A stretch of 64,000 nucleotides of DNA from Pseudomonadota bacterium (GCA_021851405.1 JAJZDW010000003.1:113556-177555), one strand, 5' to 3'; shown: positions 53,859 to 63,240, counted from the stretch's first letter. The notes: generated from the sequence alone by a model not told the origin. A program made the numbers and translations.

Positions 53859-54575
53859 ATGAGCGAACATCCTCACCTGTTGATCGTCGATGACGACCGC
53901 GAGATCCGCTCGCTGTTGAGTCAATATCTGCAGAAGGAAGGCATGCGCGTCACGGCGGTGAGCGACGCCACCGAGATGCGGCGCGCCATGGAGCGGGCGC
54001 GCTTCGATTTGCTGGTGCTCGACCTGATGTTGCCCGGTGAGGACGGCCTGTCGATCTGCCGGGAGCTGCGGACCCGCTCGCAACTGCCGGTGATCATGCT
54101 GACGGCCCGCGGTGAGGACGTCGATCGCATCGTCGGTTTCGAGATCGGCGCGGACGATTACGTCCCCAAGCCCTTCAATCCTCGTGAGCTGCTCGGCCGG
54201 ATCCGTGCGGTGCTGCGCCGCACCGTGCATGCCTCGCCCGACCCGGACCCGCAAGCCGTGCGCGCCTTCCGTTTTGACGGCTGGTGTCTTAAGACCACCG
54301 CCCGAACGCTGAGTGGCGGCGGCAGCGAGGTGGCGCTGAGTGGTGCGGAGTACCGGCTGCTCGCCGTGCTGCTCTCGGCCGGTAACCGCGTGGTCTCGCG
54401 CGCGCAGCTCGCCGAACTGCTGCGCGGCCGCGAGGCCGATCCGCTCGACCGCAGCATCGATGTGCGCGTCAGCCGCCTGCGGCAGATCCTCGGCGATGAC
54501 GCTCGCTCGCCGAGGATCATCAAGACGATCTACGGCCAGGGCTATGTCATCGGCGTGCCCGTCGAGACCGAGTGA
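53859..54575 (+). CDS. OmpR-family response regulator
   Basis: The ATG at 53859 gives 238 residues: a receiver (1-122) with DDD at 11-13, phosphoacceptor Asp55 in LVLDLMLPGEDG and the conserved PKPF, then a winged helix (about 140-232) with LSGAEYRLLAVLL and DRSIDVRVSRLRQIL. DVRVSRLR and the overall layout resemble OmpR itself. It overlaps the following kinase reading frame, and the pair is probably co-transcribed with the Spy-like gene behind them. Confidence 0.9.
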   Translation: MSEHPHLLIVDDDREIRSLLSQYLQKEGMRVTAVSDATEMRRAMERARFDLLVLDLMLPGEDGLSICRELRTRSQLPVIMLTARGEDVDRIVGFEIGADDYVPKPFNPRELLGRIRAVLRRTVHASPDPDPQAVRAFRFDGWCLKTTARTLSGGGSEVALSGAEYRLLAVLLSAGNRVVSRAQLAELLRGREADPLDRSIDVRVSRLRQILGDDARSPRIIKTIYGQGYVIGVPVETE

Positions 54576-54595
54576 TTCCCGGACCGGGGAGGCAT

Positions 54596-56101
54596 ATGCG
54601 CTGGCGAGTGTGGCCGCAATCTCTGTTCGGACGGCTGATTGGTGCGACCGTGATCGGGGTACTGCTCGCGCAGGCGGCCAGCCTGTACCTCGTGGCGCGC
54701 AACGAACAGCGCGTCATGACGCAGGTGACGACGCGGATCTGGGCGCGGCGGATCAGTGAAATCGCCTTTACGCTGACGCTGCTGCCGCCGCGGGCGCGGA
54801 CTCATGCGTTGCATCGGCTGCAGATGACCGGGGGATTCCGGCCCGTCAGGCCGCCGCCCTGGGTCCGGCGCATGGTGATGCCGATGCAGCCGCCCCAGCC
54901 TGCGCAACCGCCGCGTCCACCCGTGCGACGCGGCACGGGCCGCCGCCCGCGTCCGCTGCACTGGCCCTGGTGGCGCCGCAAACTGCATCCTGATTTTCGG
55001 CACGGCCTGCTCATCCACCTGCCGTTCCCCTCTGGCGCTCAAACTCTGCTGTTCGCCCGCCTGCACCGCGAGCTCGGCGTGGATTACCGCATTCGGGCGC
55101 TCGCGCACCGCAGCGCCGCGGCGATCCCTGTGGCGCCGCCGCCGTTCGTTTGGATCGGTGTGCCGCTGCGTTTCTACGACATCGAGGTCAGTGCGCCGCA
55201 CGCCGCGACGCTCATCTTCCGCGTGCCGCGCCTCTCTCCGGTATTGATGCTGCCGCCGCGTCTGCTCATCAACCTGACGGTGCTCATGGCTGTGCTGATC
55301 GCCGCTCTGTATGTGGCGGCGCGCGGCATCACCCGGCCGTTGCGCCGTCTGGCGCGCGCCGCGGAGATGATCGGTCGTGGCTCGCGCAGCCCGCCGCTGC
55401 CGCAAAGTGGCGCCCGTGAGCTGCGGGATGCGGCGCGCGCGTTCAACAGCATGCAGGAGCGGCTGCACCGCTATCTCGACAGCCGCACGGCGGTGCTGGC
55501 TGCGATGTCACATGACCTGAAGACCCCGCTGACGCGTCTGCGCCTGCAGGTGGAGACGCTGATCGAGGATCCCGCGGTGCGCGAGCGTCTGAGCCGCGAA
55601 CTCGATGAGATGGAAGGTATGGTGCGTGGCGCGTTGGCGTTGTTTCGGGGGCAGGATGAGCAGGAGGCGCTCGAGCCGATTGACGTCGATGCGCTGGTCG
55701 AGTCGGTGCGGCAGGGCTTCACGGAGATGGGGCACGACGTGCAGGTGACGGGGCATGCGAACGGACCGCTGCCGGCGCGGCCGCAGGCACTGAAGCGCTG
55801 TCTGACCAACCTGGTGTCCAACGCCGTGAAGTTCGGTGAGCGGGCGCGGATCGCGGTGAGCGACGGGGCGGCGCTCAGCATCGTGGTGCGCGACGACGGC
55901 CCCGGCATCGCGCCGCCGTACCTGGAACGCGTCTTCGAGCCATTCTTTCGGCTCGAGTCCTCCCGGAATCGCGACACCGGCGGGACTGGCCTGGGCTTGA
56001 GCATCGCGCGTGACGTCGCCCAGGCCCACGGCGGTACGCTGCAGCTGCGCAATCGGCCGCAGGGCGGTCTCGAGGCCGAACTGCGCCTGCCGCGGCGCTG
56101 A
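54596..56101 (+). CDS. Sensor histidine kinase with proline-rich periplasmic domain
   Basis: The ATG at 54596 is chosen for the GGGGAGG ribosome site just before it; a GTG at 54572 overlapping the regulator is possible. The 501-residue product has TM1 at about 12-34 and TM2 at 224-243. The periplasmic part includes a region rich in Pro, Arg and Trp (about 83-130) and a second PPP at 181-183. HAMP, HisKA (His306 in AAMSHDLKTPL) and ATPase motifs (LTNLVSNAVKF, DDGPGIAPP, GTGLGLSIA) are intact. The sensor region is unusual; the kinase core resembles EnvZ/RstB-type kinases. Confidence 0.9.
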   Translation: MRWRVWPQSLFGRLIGATVIGVLLAQAASLYLVARNEQRVMTQVTTRIWARRISEIAFTLTLLPPRARTHALHRLQMTGGFRPVRPPPWVRRMVMPMQPPQPAQPPRPPVRRGTGRRPRPLHWPWWRRKLHPDFRHGLLIHLPFPSGAQTLLFARLHRELGVDYRIRALAHRSAAAIPVAPPPFVWIGVPLRFYDIEVSAPHAATLIFRVPRLSPVLMLPPRLLINLTVLMAVLIAALYVAARGITRPLRRLARAAEMIGRGSRSPPLPQSGARELRDAARAFNSMQERLHRYLDSRTAVLAAMSHDLKTPLTRLRLQVETLIEDPAVRERLSRELDEMEGMVRGALALFRGQDEQEALEPIDVDALVESVRQGFTEMGHDVQVTGHANGPLPARPQALKRCLTNLVSNAVKFGERARIAVSDGAALSIVVRDDGPGIAPPYLERVFEPFFRLESSRNRDTGGTGLGLSIARDVAQAHGGTLQLRNRPQGGLEAELRLPRR

Positions 56102-56184
56102 GCGGGTCGCTACATTTGCTTACTGCGCCTCGTCCGTGGCATCGGTAGACTCCTCTACGTCCGTTGTTTCGAGGAGGTCGGTCC

Positions 56185-56667
56185 ATGAAGCGTTCCCTGA
56201 TTTTTCTGGCGCTCGCGGCTGTCACGAGCGTCGCCCTCGCGCAGACCCCGACGCCGCAGCTCGCACGCGGTTGGCCGCAAGGCGCAGCTGCGGCCCACAT
56301 GCGCCGCATACAGCGTATGGAGCAGTGGCGGTTGCACCAGCTGACCGTGCTGTTGGATCTGACGGCCGCGCAGCGTCACCAGGTCCGGGCGATCCTTGCC
56401 GAGCAGCATGCCGCCATGCGCACGAGCATGCAGCAGATGATGCGAGCGATGCGCGCGATGCGTCAGGCACACCTCGCCGCGAAGCGTCAGATGATGACCA
56501 AGATGGCGCATGTCCTCAGCGCCGAGCAGATGGCGAAATTCAAAGTGCTGGTGCCGCCGCATCCGTGGTTCGGGATGGCCGGCCCGATGGGGCGCGGCGG
56601 GATGCGCATGCGCATGCACATGGTGCCGCCGCAGCCGCCGGCTCCGCCCGCGCCGCCTCAGTCCTGA
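56185..56667 (+). CDS. Spy/CpxP-like periplasmic protein
   Basis: The ATG at 56185 has a GAGGAGG ribosome site and gives 160 residues. A signal peptide (KRSLIFLALAAVTSVALAQ) is followed by a Met-, His- and Arg-rich helical body with LTAAQRHQVRAIL near residue 60 and LSAEQMAKFKVL near 113, two LTxxQ-type repeats of the Spy/CpxP family. The C-terminus is Pro-rich (PPAPPAPPQS). Such proteins act as periplasmic chaperones or feedback inhibitors of sensor kinases, and its place just after a two-component pair supports that. Confidence 0.8.
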   Translation: MKRSLIFLALAAVTSVALAQTPTPQLARGWPQGAAAAHMRRIQRMEQWRLHQLTVLLDLTAAQRHQVRAILAEQHAAMRTSMQQMMRAMRAMRQAHLAAKRQMMTKMAHVLSAEQMAKFKVLVPPHPWFGMAGPMGRGGMRMRMHMVPPQPPAPPAPPQS

Positions 56668-56675
56668 GCGGTGGA

Positions 56676-56717
56676 CGCGCTGCCGCGGTGGGCTGCCGTG
56701 CTCACCGCGGCAGCGCG
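56676..56717. terminator. 15-bp perfect stem between convergent genes
   Basis: CGCGCTGCCGCGGTG at 56676-56690 is repeated as its exact complement at 56703-56717, with a 12-base loop. It lies between the convergent Spy-like and lpxH genes and covers the lpxH stop, so it is well placed as a bidirectional terminator although it lacks T-runs. Confidence 0.6.
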
Positions 56718-57454
56718 CGCAGCTGGTAGTGGCCTGCCTCGTAGCTGAGGCAGCTGCCCTGCTCGTACCACGCCCCGAGCACGATGCGTTGCACGGGCTC
56801 ACCGTCAATCTGGGTCTCGTGCACCGCCGGGCGATGCGTGTGTCCGTGAATGATGCGGCGCACCCCCGTCGCCCGGAAGGCCGCGGCGACCGAGCTGGGA
56901 TTGACGTCCATGATCGTCGGCGGCGTGCGTGAGGTGTGCGCGCGGCTTCCGGCACGCGCCTCATTGGCGAGCAATTCCCGCGTTGCCAGGGGCAGGGCGA
57001 GAAATTGCTGTTGCCAGAGCGGGCCTCTGACGAGGGTGCGCAATTCCTGATAGGCGTGATCGTCCGTGCAGAGCGCATCGCCGTGCGTGAGCAGGACCCG
57101 CTCGCCGCCGAATTCCGTGACGACCGGATCTGGCAGTAGGTGACATCCGCTGCGCTCGGCGAAGCCGCTGCCGAGCAGGAAGTCACGGTTGCCGTGCAGT
57201 ACGAAGCAGCCCACGCCGCCGGCCGTGACCGCCGCCAGCGCATCGATCACGGCCCGATGCACCGGCGTGTCATCGCCCACCCATGATTCGAACAGATCGC
57301 CGAGGATGTAGAGCGCATCCACCTGCGGCGCCTCGGTCCGCAGCAGACTCAGGAATTGCGCCTCGGCCGCCCCCGCAACGGTGTCCAGGTGCACGTCCGA
57401 GACGAACAGGCAGCGACTCGGTTCACCGTCGGCAGAGGCGGGCGCAGGGGTCAC
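56702..57454 (-). CDS. lpxH: UDP-2,3-diacylglucosamine diphosphatase LpxH
   Basis: LpxH removes UMP in lipid A synthesis at the inner membrane surface. The GTG at 57454, overlapping the cyclophilin stop, gives 250 residues and places the metallophosphoesterase motifs normally: SDVHL (D20, H22), GDLFESWVGDD near 57, GNRDF near 92, THGD near 130 and HGHTHRP near 210. Earlier in-frame sequence lies over the cyclophilin gene and is not conserved. Confidence 0.93.
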   Translation of the reverse strand: MTPAPASADGEPSRCLFVSDVHLDTVAGAAEAQFLSLLRTEAPQVDALYILGDLFESWVGDDTPVHRAVIDALAAVTAGGVGCFVLHGNRDFLLGSGFAERSGCHLLPDPVVTEFGGERVLLTHGDALCTDDHAYQELRTLVRGPLWQQQFLALPLATRELLANEARAGSRAHTSRTPPTIMDVNPSSVAAAFRATGVRRIIHGHTHRPAVHETQIDGEPVQRIVLGAWYEQGSCLSYEAGHYQLRALPR

Positions 57455-58281
57455 GATTTCGAAGGTGGCGTGCCGTCGGGCGGAGTCACCGTCTTGCTTG
57501 GCGCATGGCCTGACTCCGCTGCGGCCGCGGGCGGAGTCGGCGCCTTGCTCGGCGTGCCGGCCGCCCCGGAACCGGCGGATCCGCTCGCGGTCGGTGCCGC
57601 AGTGCCGCTCGCAGCCGGTGCCGGGGCGGTCGTCGCGGGAGTCGCTCCGGAGGTGCTCGGCGCGACCACGGACACGGACTCGATCACCACCGGCGTCAGA
57701 GGGGCTTCGGATTTGAACGGCCCGAATGCCCCGGTGGGCACCAGTCCGATCTGCTCGACGACGTTCATGCCCTGAATCACTTTCCCGAACACAGCGTAGC
57801 CCCACCGGGTCGGCAGCGGATCGAGCTCAGGGTTGTCGACCAGGTTGATGTAGAACTGTGAGGTCCCGGAGTCCGGGTCCGGACCGCGGGCGAGGCCGAC
57901 GGTGCCGCGCTTGTTCTCCAGGCCATTGCCGGACTCATTGTCGACCGGCGGACCGGTCGGCTTCAGCGCGTAAGGCGGCGTGGCGTCATGGCCGCCGCCC
58001 TGGATGACGAAATTGGCCACGGCCCGGTGGATCAGGGTGTCGGTGTAAAAGCCCGTGCGCACATAGCGCAGGAAGTTCGCCACCGTGAGCGGCGCGCGGT
58101 CTGGGCGCAGCTCGATCACGAACGAGCCCATGTTCGTAACGACGCGCACCTCGGGGTTTGGCTGTGCGGCCTGTGCGCGGGCCGCCGGCGCGGCGAGCAG
58201 GCCGCAGCCGAAGGCCAGCAGCAGCGTGGCGGCGGCGGTGACGGCGCGCCGGTGCGCGGCAGAGCATTTCCAGTTTTGCAT
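57451..58281 (-). CDS. Secreted cyclophilin-type peptidyl-prolyl isomerase with Ala/Pro tail
   Basis: The ATG at 58281 follows a GGGAGA ribosome site and gives 276 residues. A signal peptide (about 1-35, ending ARA) precedes a compact cyclophilin domain (about 40-205) with FHRxxxxF-type FIQGG reading NFVIQGGGHD, then SGTSQFYINL and VFGKVIQGMNVV. The last 70 residues are an Ala/Pro/Ser/Thr-rich tail absent from E. coli PpiA. It should act on periplasmic proline bonds. The pairing with lpxH is common in gammaproteobacteria (ppiB-lpxH). Confidence 0.88.
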   Translation of the reverse strand: MQNWKCSAAHRRAVTAAATLLLAFGCGLLAAPAARAQAAQPNPEVRVVTNMGSFVIELRPDRAPLTVANFLRYVRTGFYTDTLIHRAVANFVIQGGGHDATPPYALKPTGPPVDNESGNGLENKRGTVGLARGPDPDSGTSQFYINLVDNPELDPLPTRWGYAVFGKVIQGMNVVEQIGLVPTGAFGPFKSEAPLTPVVIESVSVVAPSTSGATPATTAPAPAASGTAAPTASGSAGSGAAGTPSKAPTPPAAAAESGHAPSKTVTPPDGTPPSKS

Positions 58282-58318
58282 CGGATCTCCCAGGGGGGGC
58301 TCGCTGTGGCGCCTCATC

Positions 58319-58348
58319 TTAGCAGCGCTCGCTTAAACCCCGTACTAT
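58319..58348 (+). promoter_or_regulatory. Probable gltX promoter
   Basis: TTAGCA (58319-58324) and TACTAT (58343-58348) are separated by 18 bases, a reasonable sigma-70 promoter. The -10 box ends only eight bases before the ATG at 58357, so the transcript would be leaderless or nearly so, or translation starts at the ATG at 58366. Confidence 0.4.
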
Positions 58349-58356
58349 TGCGGACC

Positions 58357-59787
58357 ATGGCAGAGATGGACCGCACAACCGGCCGGACGTTCGCGCGCGG
58401 GGCGACTCGGTTCGCCCCGAGTCCGACCGGTGAGTTGCACCTCGGCAACGCGCGCACTGCGCTGTTCAATTTTTTGCTCGCCCGCCGCGGCGCCGAGCGC
58501 TTCGTGCTGCGCATCGAGGACACCGACGCGAGCCGCAGCCGATCGGAGCATACCGTGGGGCTGCTTCACGACCTGCACTGGCTCGGCCTTCAGTGGGATG
58601 CCGGTCCGGGCCGGGAGGATGGGCTCGGGCCCTACTACCAGTCGCAGCGAGCGGCGCTGTACGCGCAGCGGTTCGTCGAGCTCGAGCGCCAGGGCGCGGT
58701 CTATCCGTGCTTCTGCAGCGCCGTCGAGCTCGAAGTCGCACGCCACGCGCAGCGCGCGGCGGGACGCGCTCCGCGCTATCCGGGGACCTGCCGGGACCTC
58801 AGTGCGGATGAGCGTCGCCGTCGTCTCGGTGCCGGACAGCCCGCCACCCTGCGCTTCCGGGTGCCGGCCGGGCAGCACATCGAATTCACCGATCTGGTGC
58901 ACGGGGCGCAGCGCTTTCTGTCCGACGATATTGGCGATTTCGTCATCCGGCGTGCCGATGGTTCAGCGGCGTTCTTTTTCTCGAACGCTCTGGATGATGC
59001 GGCCATGGGCGTCACGCAGGTGCTGCGCGGGGAGGACCACCTGACCAATACGCCGCGTCAGCTGCTGATCCTCGAGGCGCTCGGGCTGCCGGCGCCGCGC
59101 TACGGGCACATCTCTCTGATTCTCGGACCCGACGGTGCGCCGCTCTCCAAGCGTCACGGCGCGGCCAGCGTGCGCGAATTCCGCGAGCGCGGCTATCGGC
59201 CCGAAGCGGTGGTGAATTATCTCTTTCGGCTCGGACACTCGAGCAGCGCGCACGATCTGCTCGGACTTCAGGCGCTCGCCGATGCGTTCGACCCGCAGCA
59301 CCTCGGCCGGGCCCCCGCTCATTTTGACGAACAGCAACTGACCGTGTGGCAGAAACATGCCGTTCATCGTCTCGCCCCGGAAGCGGCGCGGGACTGGCTG
59401 GCACCACAGCTGCCGAACGGCCTCGACCCGCACACGGCGACGGCGTTCTGCGCCGCAGTGCTGCCGAACGTGGTGCTGCCCGAGGATGCCAGGGCTTGGG
59501 TGGACATCGTCTTCGGCCCCGCACCGGTGCTCGCCGGCGAGGGCGCTGATCTGGTGCGCGAGGCCGGTAGCGAGTTTTTTGCCGCCGCGGCTCGGGCGGC
59601 CGCCGACGGTGGCGACTTCGCTGTGATCGCGGCGGCGGCGCGCCTCGCCAGCGGACGCAAGGGGGCACAGCTGTTTCGGCCACTGCGTTTCGCGTTGACG
59701 GGACTCGGCCACGGCCCGGAGCTCGCGCCGCTGCTGCGTGTGATGCCCCCCGGGGAGACTGAGCGGCGCCTCGCGCGCTTCGCCTGA
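58357..59787 (+). CDS. gltX: Glutamyl-tRNA synthetase
   Basis: GltX charges tRNA-Glu. The 476-residue product has the class I HIGH motif as PSPTGELHLGN near residue 23, the KMSKS motif as PLSKRHGAASV near 262, and the zinc-binding CFCS...YPGTC segment (about 112-145). The predicted length is close to the E. coli enzyme. The 5' flank is antisense to the cyclophilin leader. cysS follows 48 bases downstream on the same strand. Confidence 0.94.
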   Translation: MAEMDRTTGRTFARGATRFAPSPTGELHLGNARTALFNFLLARRGAERFVLRIEDTDASRSRSEHTVGLLHDLHWLGLQWDAGPGREDGLGPYYQSQRAALYAQRFVELERQGAVYPCFCSAVELEVARHAQRAAGRAPRYPGTCRDLSADERRRRLGAGQPATLRFRVPAGQHIEFTDLVHGAQRFLSDDIGDFVIRRADGSAAFFFSNALDDAAMGVTQVLRGEDHLTNTPRQLLILEALGLPAPRYGHISLILGPDGAPLSKRHGAASVREFRERGYRPEAVVNYLFRLGHSSSAHDLLGLQALADAFDPQHLGRAPAHFDEQQLTVWQKHAVHRLAPEAARDWLAPQLPNGLDPHTATAFCAAVLPNVVLPEDARAWVDIVFGPAPVLAGEGADLVREAGSEFFAAAARAAADGGDFAVIAAAARLASGRKGAQLFRPLRFALTGLGHGPELAPLLRVMPPGETERRLARFA

Positions 59788-59835
59788 GCCCGGTGGCCCG
59801 CACGGGCCGCCCTCTTCTGACTTCGAAAGACCACC

Positions 59836-61254
59836 ATGATCCGCATCCACAATTCGCTCACTGGAGAGAAACAGCCCCTGACGCCCCTCGTGCCGGGCGA
59901 GGTGCGCATGTACGTCTGCGGCATGACGGTGTACGACTATCTGCACATCGGCCACGCGCGCATGATGATCGTGTTCGATGTCGTGGCGCGCCATCTGCGC
60001 CACCGCGGTTTGCGGCTGACCTACGTGCGCAACATCACCGATATCGATGACAAGATCATCAGGCGGGCCGCGCAGAACGGTGAACCGATCGAGGCGCTCA
60101 CCGGTCGCTTCATCGCGGCCATGCACGAGGACTGTGCGGCGCTCGGCATCGTGCGTCCGGATCTCGAGCCGCGCGCCACCCAGCACGTGCCGGCGATCAT
60201 CGCGATGGTCGAGAAGCTCATCGAGCGCGACTATGCATATGCCGCGCCGAACGGCGATGTGATGTATGCCGTGGCGAAATTCGACGGCTACGGGCGACTG
60301 TCGGGCAAGCGCCTCGCGGACCTGCGCGCCGGAGCGCGGGTCGAGGTGGACGAGGCGAAGCGCGATCCGCTCGATTTCGTGCTCTGGAAGCATGCCAAGC
60401 CGCACGAACCGGCCTGGGACTCCCCGTGGGGGCGCGGTCGGCCCGGCTGGCACATCGAATGCTCGGCGATGTCGGTCGAGTTGCTCGGGCCGCACTTCGA
60501 CATCCACGGCGGCGGCATGGACCTGAAGTTCCCGCACCACGAGAATGAGATCGCACAGTCGTGTGCGGCCACCGGCGAGCGGTTCGCCGAGATCTGGATG
60601 CACAACGGGTTCGTCAACGTCGACAACGAGAAGATGTCGAAGTCACTCGGCAACTTCTTCACCGTGCGCGAGGTACTGCCGACGCTGCGCCACCCCGAGG
60701 TGATGCGCTACTTCGTGCTCTCGAGCCACTATCGTGGACCGATCAACTATTCGCTCGAGCAGCTGGAGCAGGCCGACGCTGCGCTGCAGCGGCTGCATCT
60801 GGCGTTGCGCGCGCTGCCGCAGGCGCAACCGATGGACTGCGCGCACGCCGAGCGGTTCGAGGCGGCGATGGACGATGATTTCAACACACCGGAGGCGCTT
60901 GCCGTGTTGCAGACGCTGGCGCGCGACGTGAACGCCGCCCGGGACGCCGGCGATGGCGCGCGGGCCGCCTCGCTCGGGGCTCTGCTGCGCAGGCTCGGGG
61001 GTGTGCTCGGACTCTTCGCCGTGCCGTCCGAACAGTGGTTGCGGCTCGGCAAACTTGGCGCGCGGGGGGCAGACGCAGCGGCGCCAGCCGCTGCGTTGAG
61101 CGATGCGGACATCGAGCAGCGCATCGCGGCGCGCGCTGCGGCGCGCCAGGGGAGGAACTGGGCGGAGTCGGACCGCATCCGCGATGAGCTGGCCGCAGCC
61201 GGCGTAGTGCTCGAGGACAAGTCCGGCGGCGCGACGGACTGGCGGCGGGCCTGA
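59836..61254 (+). CDS. cysS: Cysteinyl-tRNA synthetase
   Basis: CysS charges tRNA-Cys. The 472-residue product has [16 protein letters not shown] near residue 28 (HIGH and the first zinc Cys), [10 protein letters not shown] near 206 and [11 protein letters not shown] near 233 supplying the other zinc ligands, and [10 protein letters not shown] near 267. The C-terminal DALR-type helical domain is full length. It converges on the EF-hand gene. Confidence 0.96.
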   Translation: MIRIHNSLTGEKQPLTPLVPGEVRMYVCGMTVYDYLHIGHARMMIVFDVVARHLRHRGLRLTYVRNITDIDDKIIRRAAQNGEPIEALTGRFIAAMHEDCAALGIVRPDLEPRATQHVPAIIAMVEKLIERDYAYAAPNGDVMYAVAKFDGYGRLSGKRLADLRAGARVEVDEAKRDPLDFVLWKHAKPHEPAWDSPWGRGRPGWHIECSAMSVELLGPHFDIHGGGMDLKFPHHENEIAQSCAATGERFAEIWMHNGFVNVDNEKMSKSLGNFFTVREVLPTLRHPEVMRYFVLSSHYRGPINYSLEQLEQADAALQRLHLALRALPQAQPMDCAHAERFEAAMDDDFNTPEALAVLQTLARDVNAARDAGDGARAASLGALLRRLGGVLGLFAVPSEQWLRLGKLGARGADAAAPAAALSDADIEQRIAARAAARQGRNWAESDRIRDELAAAGVVLEDKSGGATDWRRA

Positions 61255-61289
61255 CCGCCTGAGCAGCCGGTCGAGCCCCGCGCGGTCGA

Positions 61290-61892
61290 TCAGGCGAGCG
61301 TGCTGAGGCTGGTGATGGCTGTCGCCGCCGTGCTCTGTGCCGAGCTGCCGCTCAGTTCCTGCATCAGCGCGGCGAGCATTGCCGCACCACCGCCGTGCCC
61401 ATGATGTCCGTGATGCATGGCGTGCGCGCTGCCGGCGGCGCCGCTCATTGCGACACTCGAGGCGCCCGCGGTCGCATTCGTGGAGGCCGCCGTGCTGGAT
61501 GCGCTGGTGGCGGTCGCGGCGGCGAGCTGACTGCGCAGCGCGGTGAGGAAAGTGCTGATGTTGCTCTGGAAGCCCTGCAGCGAGATTCCGCTGCCGGTGC
61601 CGCTGCTGGTGCCGGTGCTGCTGCTGGTGCTGCCGGTGGAGAGCGCGCTGAAGAGCGTGCCGGCAGCGCTGCTTTGCGTCGGGCTGGCGGTGCCGCTCAG
61701 CGCGCTCATGAAGTTGGTCAGCTCGCCCTGGCTGATCGAACCGTTGCCGTTGGTGTCAATCGCGGCGAACAGCTGCTGTTCCGCCTGCGCCAGGCCGCTG
61801 GTGCTCGAGGAGCTGCCTGAGGTGGCGCCGCAGGCACTGCTGCCATAGAGGCTTGGCCAAGCCGTCGCGGCCGATGAGATCGCACTGGTCAT
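61290..61892 (-). CDS. EF-hand protein with Ser/Thr/Ala-rich and His/Gly-rich segments
   Basis: The ATG at 61892 follows a GGGAGA ribosome site and gives 200 residues. One clear EF-hand loop is present, DTNGNGSISQGE (about 45-56), with Asp, Asn, Asn, Ser and the closing Glu in calcium-binding positions. The rest is low complexity: Ser/Thr/Gly tracts, then AMHHGHHGHGGG near 163-175, which could bind metal. No classical signal peptide is seen. Short EF-hand proteins like this are widespread in Xanthomonadales and Rhizobiales; their role is not established. Confidence 0.75.
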   Translation of the reverse strand: MTSAISSAATAWPSLYGSSACGATSGSSSSTSGLAQAEQQLFAAIDTNGNGSISQGELTNFMSALSGTASPTQSSAAGTLFSALSTGSTSSSTGTSSGTGSGISLQGFQSNISTFLTALRSQLAAATATSASSTAASTNATAGASSVAMSGAAGSAHAMHHGHHGHGGGAAMLAALMQELSGSSAQSTAATAITSLSTLA

Positions 61893-62058
61893 GAGAGTCT
61901 CCCAGAGTGAAGGACGGGGCCGCAGGCACATCCAGTGCGCAGTGGCCTGGCCGATACTCTACGGAGCGGTGCCAGGGGTCGATTGTAAAAATATCTGCAA
62001 TTGCGACGCCGCGCCGCAGCGCGGCCGGCACTTGCCGCGGGCGCGGCAGCGGGCTGCC
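61893..62058. other. Gap between folD and the EF-hand gene
   Basis: These 166 bases include an AT-rich patch (TTGTAAAAATATCTGCAATTG at about 61983-62003), likely the promoter region of the EF-hand gene read on the minus strand, and a GC-rich dyad (CCGCGGGCGCGG) close to the folD stop that may help termination. No gene is visible. Confidence 0.35.
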
Positions 62059-62922
62059 TCAGTGCGGCAAGGCTACGCGGCGCTGGAAGGCCTCGAAAGT
62101 ATTGTGCATGAGCATCGCCACCGTCATCGGTCCGACGCCGCCCGGCACCGGCGTGATCCAGGCGGCCCGTTCGCGTGCGGCCTCGAACTGTACGTCACCC
62201 ACCAGGTGGCCATTCTCGAGGCGATTCATGCCGACGTCGATGACCACGGCGCCCGGCTTGACCCATTCCCCGGGGACCAGCCCCGACTTGCCCACCGCCA
62301 CCACCAGGATGTCGGCCTGGCCGACGTGCGTCGCGAGGTCGGCGGTGAAGCGATGGCACACGGTGGTGGTGGCGCCCATCAGCAGTAGCTCGAGCGACAT
62401 GGGGCGCCCGACGATATTGGATGCCCCGACGATGACCGCGTGCTGCCCCTTCATCGGTGCCCCGATGTGCTCGAGCAGCTTGATCACCCCATAAGGCGTG
62501 CACGGGCGAATCAGAGGAATGCGCTGTGCCAGGCGGCCGACGTTGTACGGATGGAATCCGTCGACGTCTTTCATGGGGTCGATCCGCTCGATGACGGCCG
62601 TCGATTGGATTTGTTCAGGTAAGGGCAGCTGGACCAGGATGCCATCGATGTCCGGGTCGGCATTGAGTTCGTCGATCAGGGCGAGGAGCTGGATTTCCGA
62701 GGTCGACCCGGGCAGATCGTGCGCGACGGAGCGGATGCCGACCTCTTCACAGGATTTGCGCTTATTGCGCACGTAGACCTCGGAAGCCGGGTGATCGCCC
62801 ACTTTGACGACGGCGAGGGCCGGCCTGCGGTGGCCCCGTGTGACCGCCGACTCGATGGCGGTGCGGACCTGTGCTTTGACTTCGCTGGCGCATTGGCGCC
62901 CGTCAATCACCTGTGCCGTCAT
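62059..62922 (-). CDS. folD: Bifunctional methylenetetrahydrofolate dehydrogenase/cyclohydrolase
   Basis: FolD interconverts 5,10-methylene-THF and 10-formyl-THF using NADP. The 287-residue product has the catalytic region [13 protein letters not shown] near residue 50 with its Lys, [13 protein letters not shown] near 97 and [10 protein letters not shown] near 166 for the Rossmann domain, and [14 protein letters not shown] near 261. All active-site segments are intact. Confidence 0.95.
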   Translation of the reverse strand: MTAQVIDGRQCASEVKAQVRTAIESAVTRGHRRPALAVVKVGDHPASEVYVRNKRKSCEEVGIRSVAHDLPGSTSEIQLLALIDELNADPDIDGILVQLPLPEQIQSTAVIERIDPMKDVDGFHPYNVGRLAQRIPLIRPCTPYGVIKLLEHIGAPMKGQHAVIVGASNIVGRPMSLELLLMGATTTVCHRFTADLATHVGQADILVVAVGKSGLVPGEWVKPGAVVIDVGMNRLENGHLVGDVQFEAARERAAWITPVPGGVGPMTVAMLMHNTFEAFQRRVALPH

Positions 62923-63015
62923 GGACTGCTTGAACTCGAAACTCTTCCGAAGGGCCGGTATTCTCGCATATCATGCCGTGCCGCCAGGGGTTTCTCCCCC
63001 CGCGTCGGCACGGTT

Positions 63016-63092
63016 CGGGGCATGGCGCAGTCTGGTAGCGCATCTGCTTTGGGAGCAGAGGGTCGGGAGTTCGAATCTCCCTGCCCCGACCA
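63016..63092 (+). tRNA. tRNA-Pro (anticodon UGG)
   Basis: The 77-base sequence folds into a standard cloverleaf. The acceptor stem pairs CGGGGCA with TGCCCCG, the anticodon stem TCTGC pairs with GCAGA around the loop TTTGGGA (anticodon TGG), and the T-arm contains GGTTCGAATC-like GAGTTCGAATCTC. CCA is encoded at the 3' end. It closely resembles E. coli tRNA-Pro(UGG). The 3' end is a frequent integration site; unknown genes follow. Confidence 0.96.
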
Positions 63093-63240
63093 ATACTTAG
63101 GAGCGCATGGCAGGGACGCTGTGGCCAAGTACGTGGCCAATCCCTAAAGTTCCCACATCTCAGTAGCCAACAAGGCGCCGCCCAACCGTGTTCGAGCACG
63201 GCCGAGCGGCTGACCATAACCCGTTCCAGGAGAACGAGTC
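63093..63240 (+). other. Gap after tRNA-Pro with a mini-ORF and short repeat
   Basis: A 19-codon frame with a TAGGAG ribosome site starts at ATG 63107 (MAGTLWPSTWPIPK) and ends at a TAG near 63166. GTGGCCAA occurs twice, at 63121-63128 and 63133-63140. These could be remains of an integrated element at the tRNA or simple chance; no family is recognised. Confidence 0.3.
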
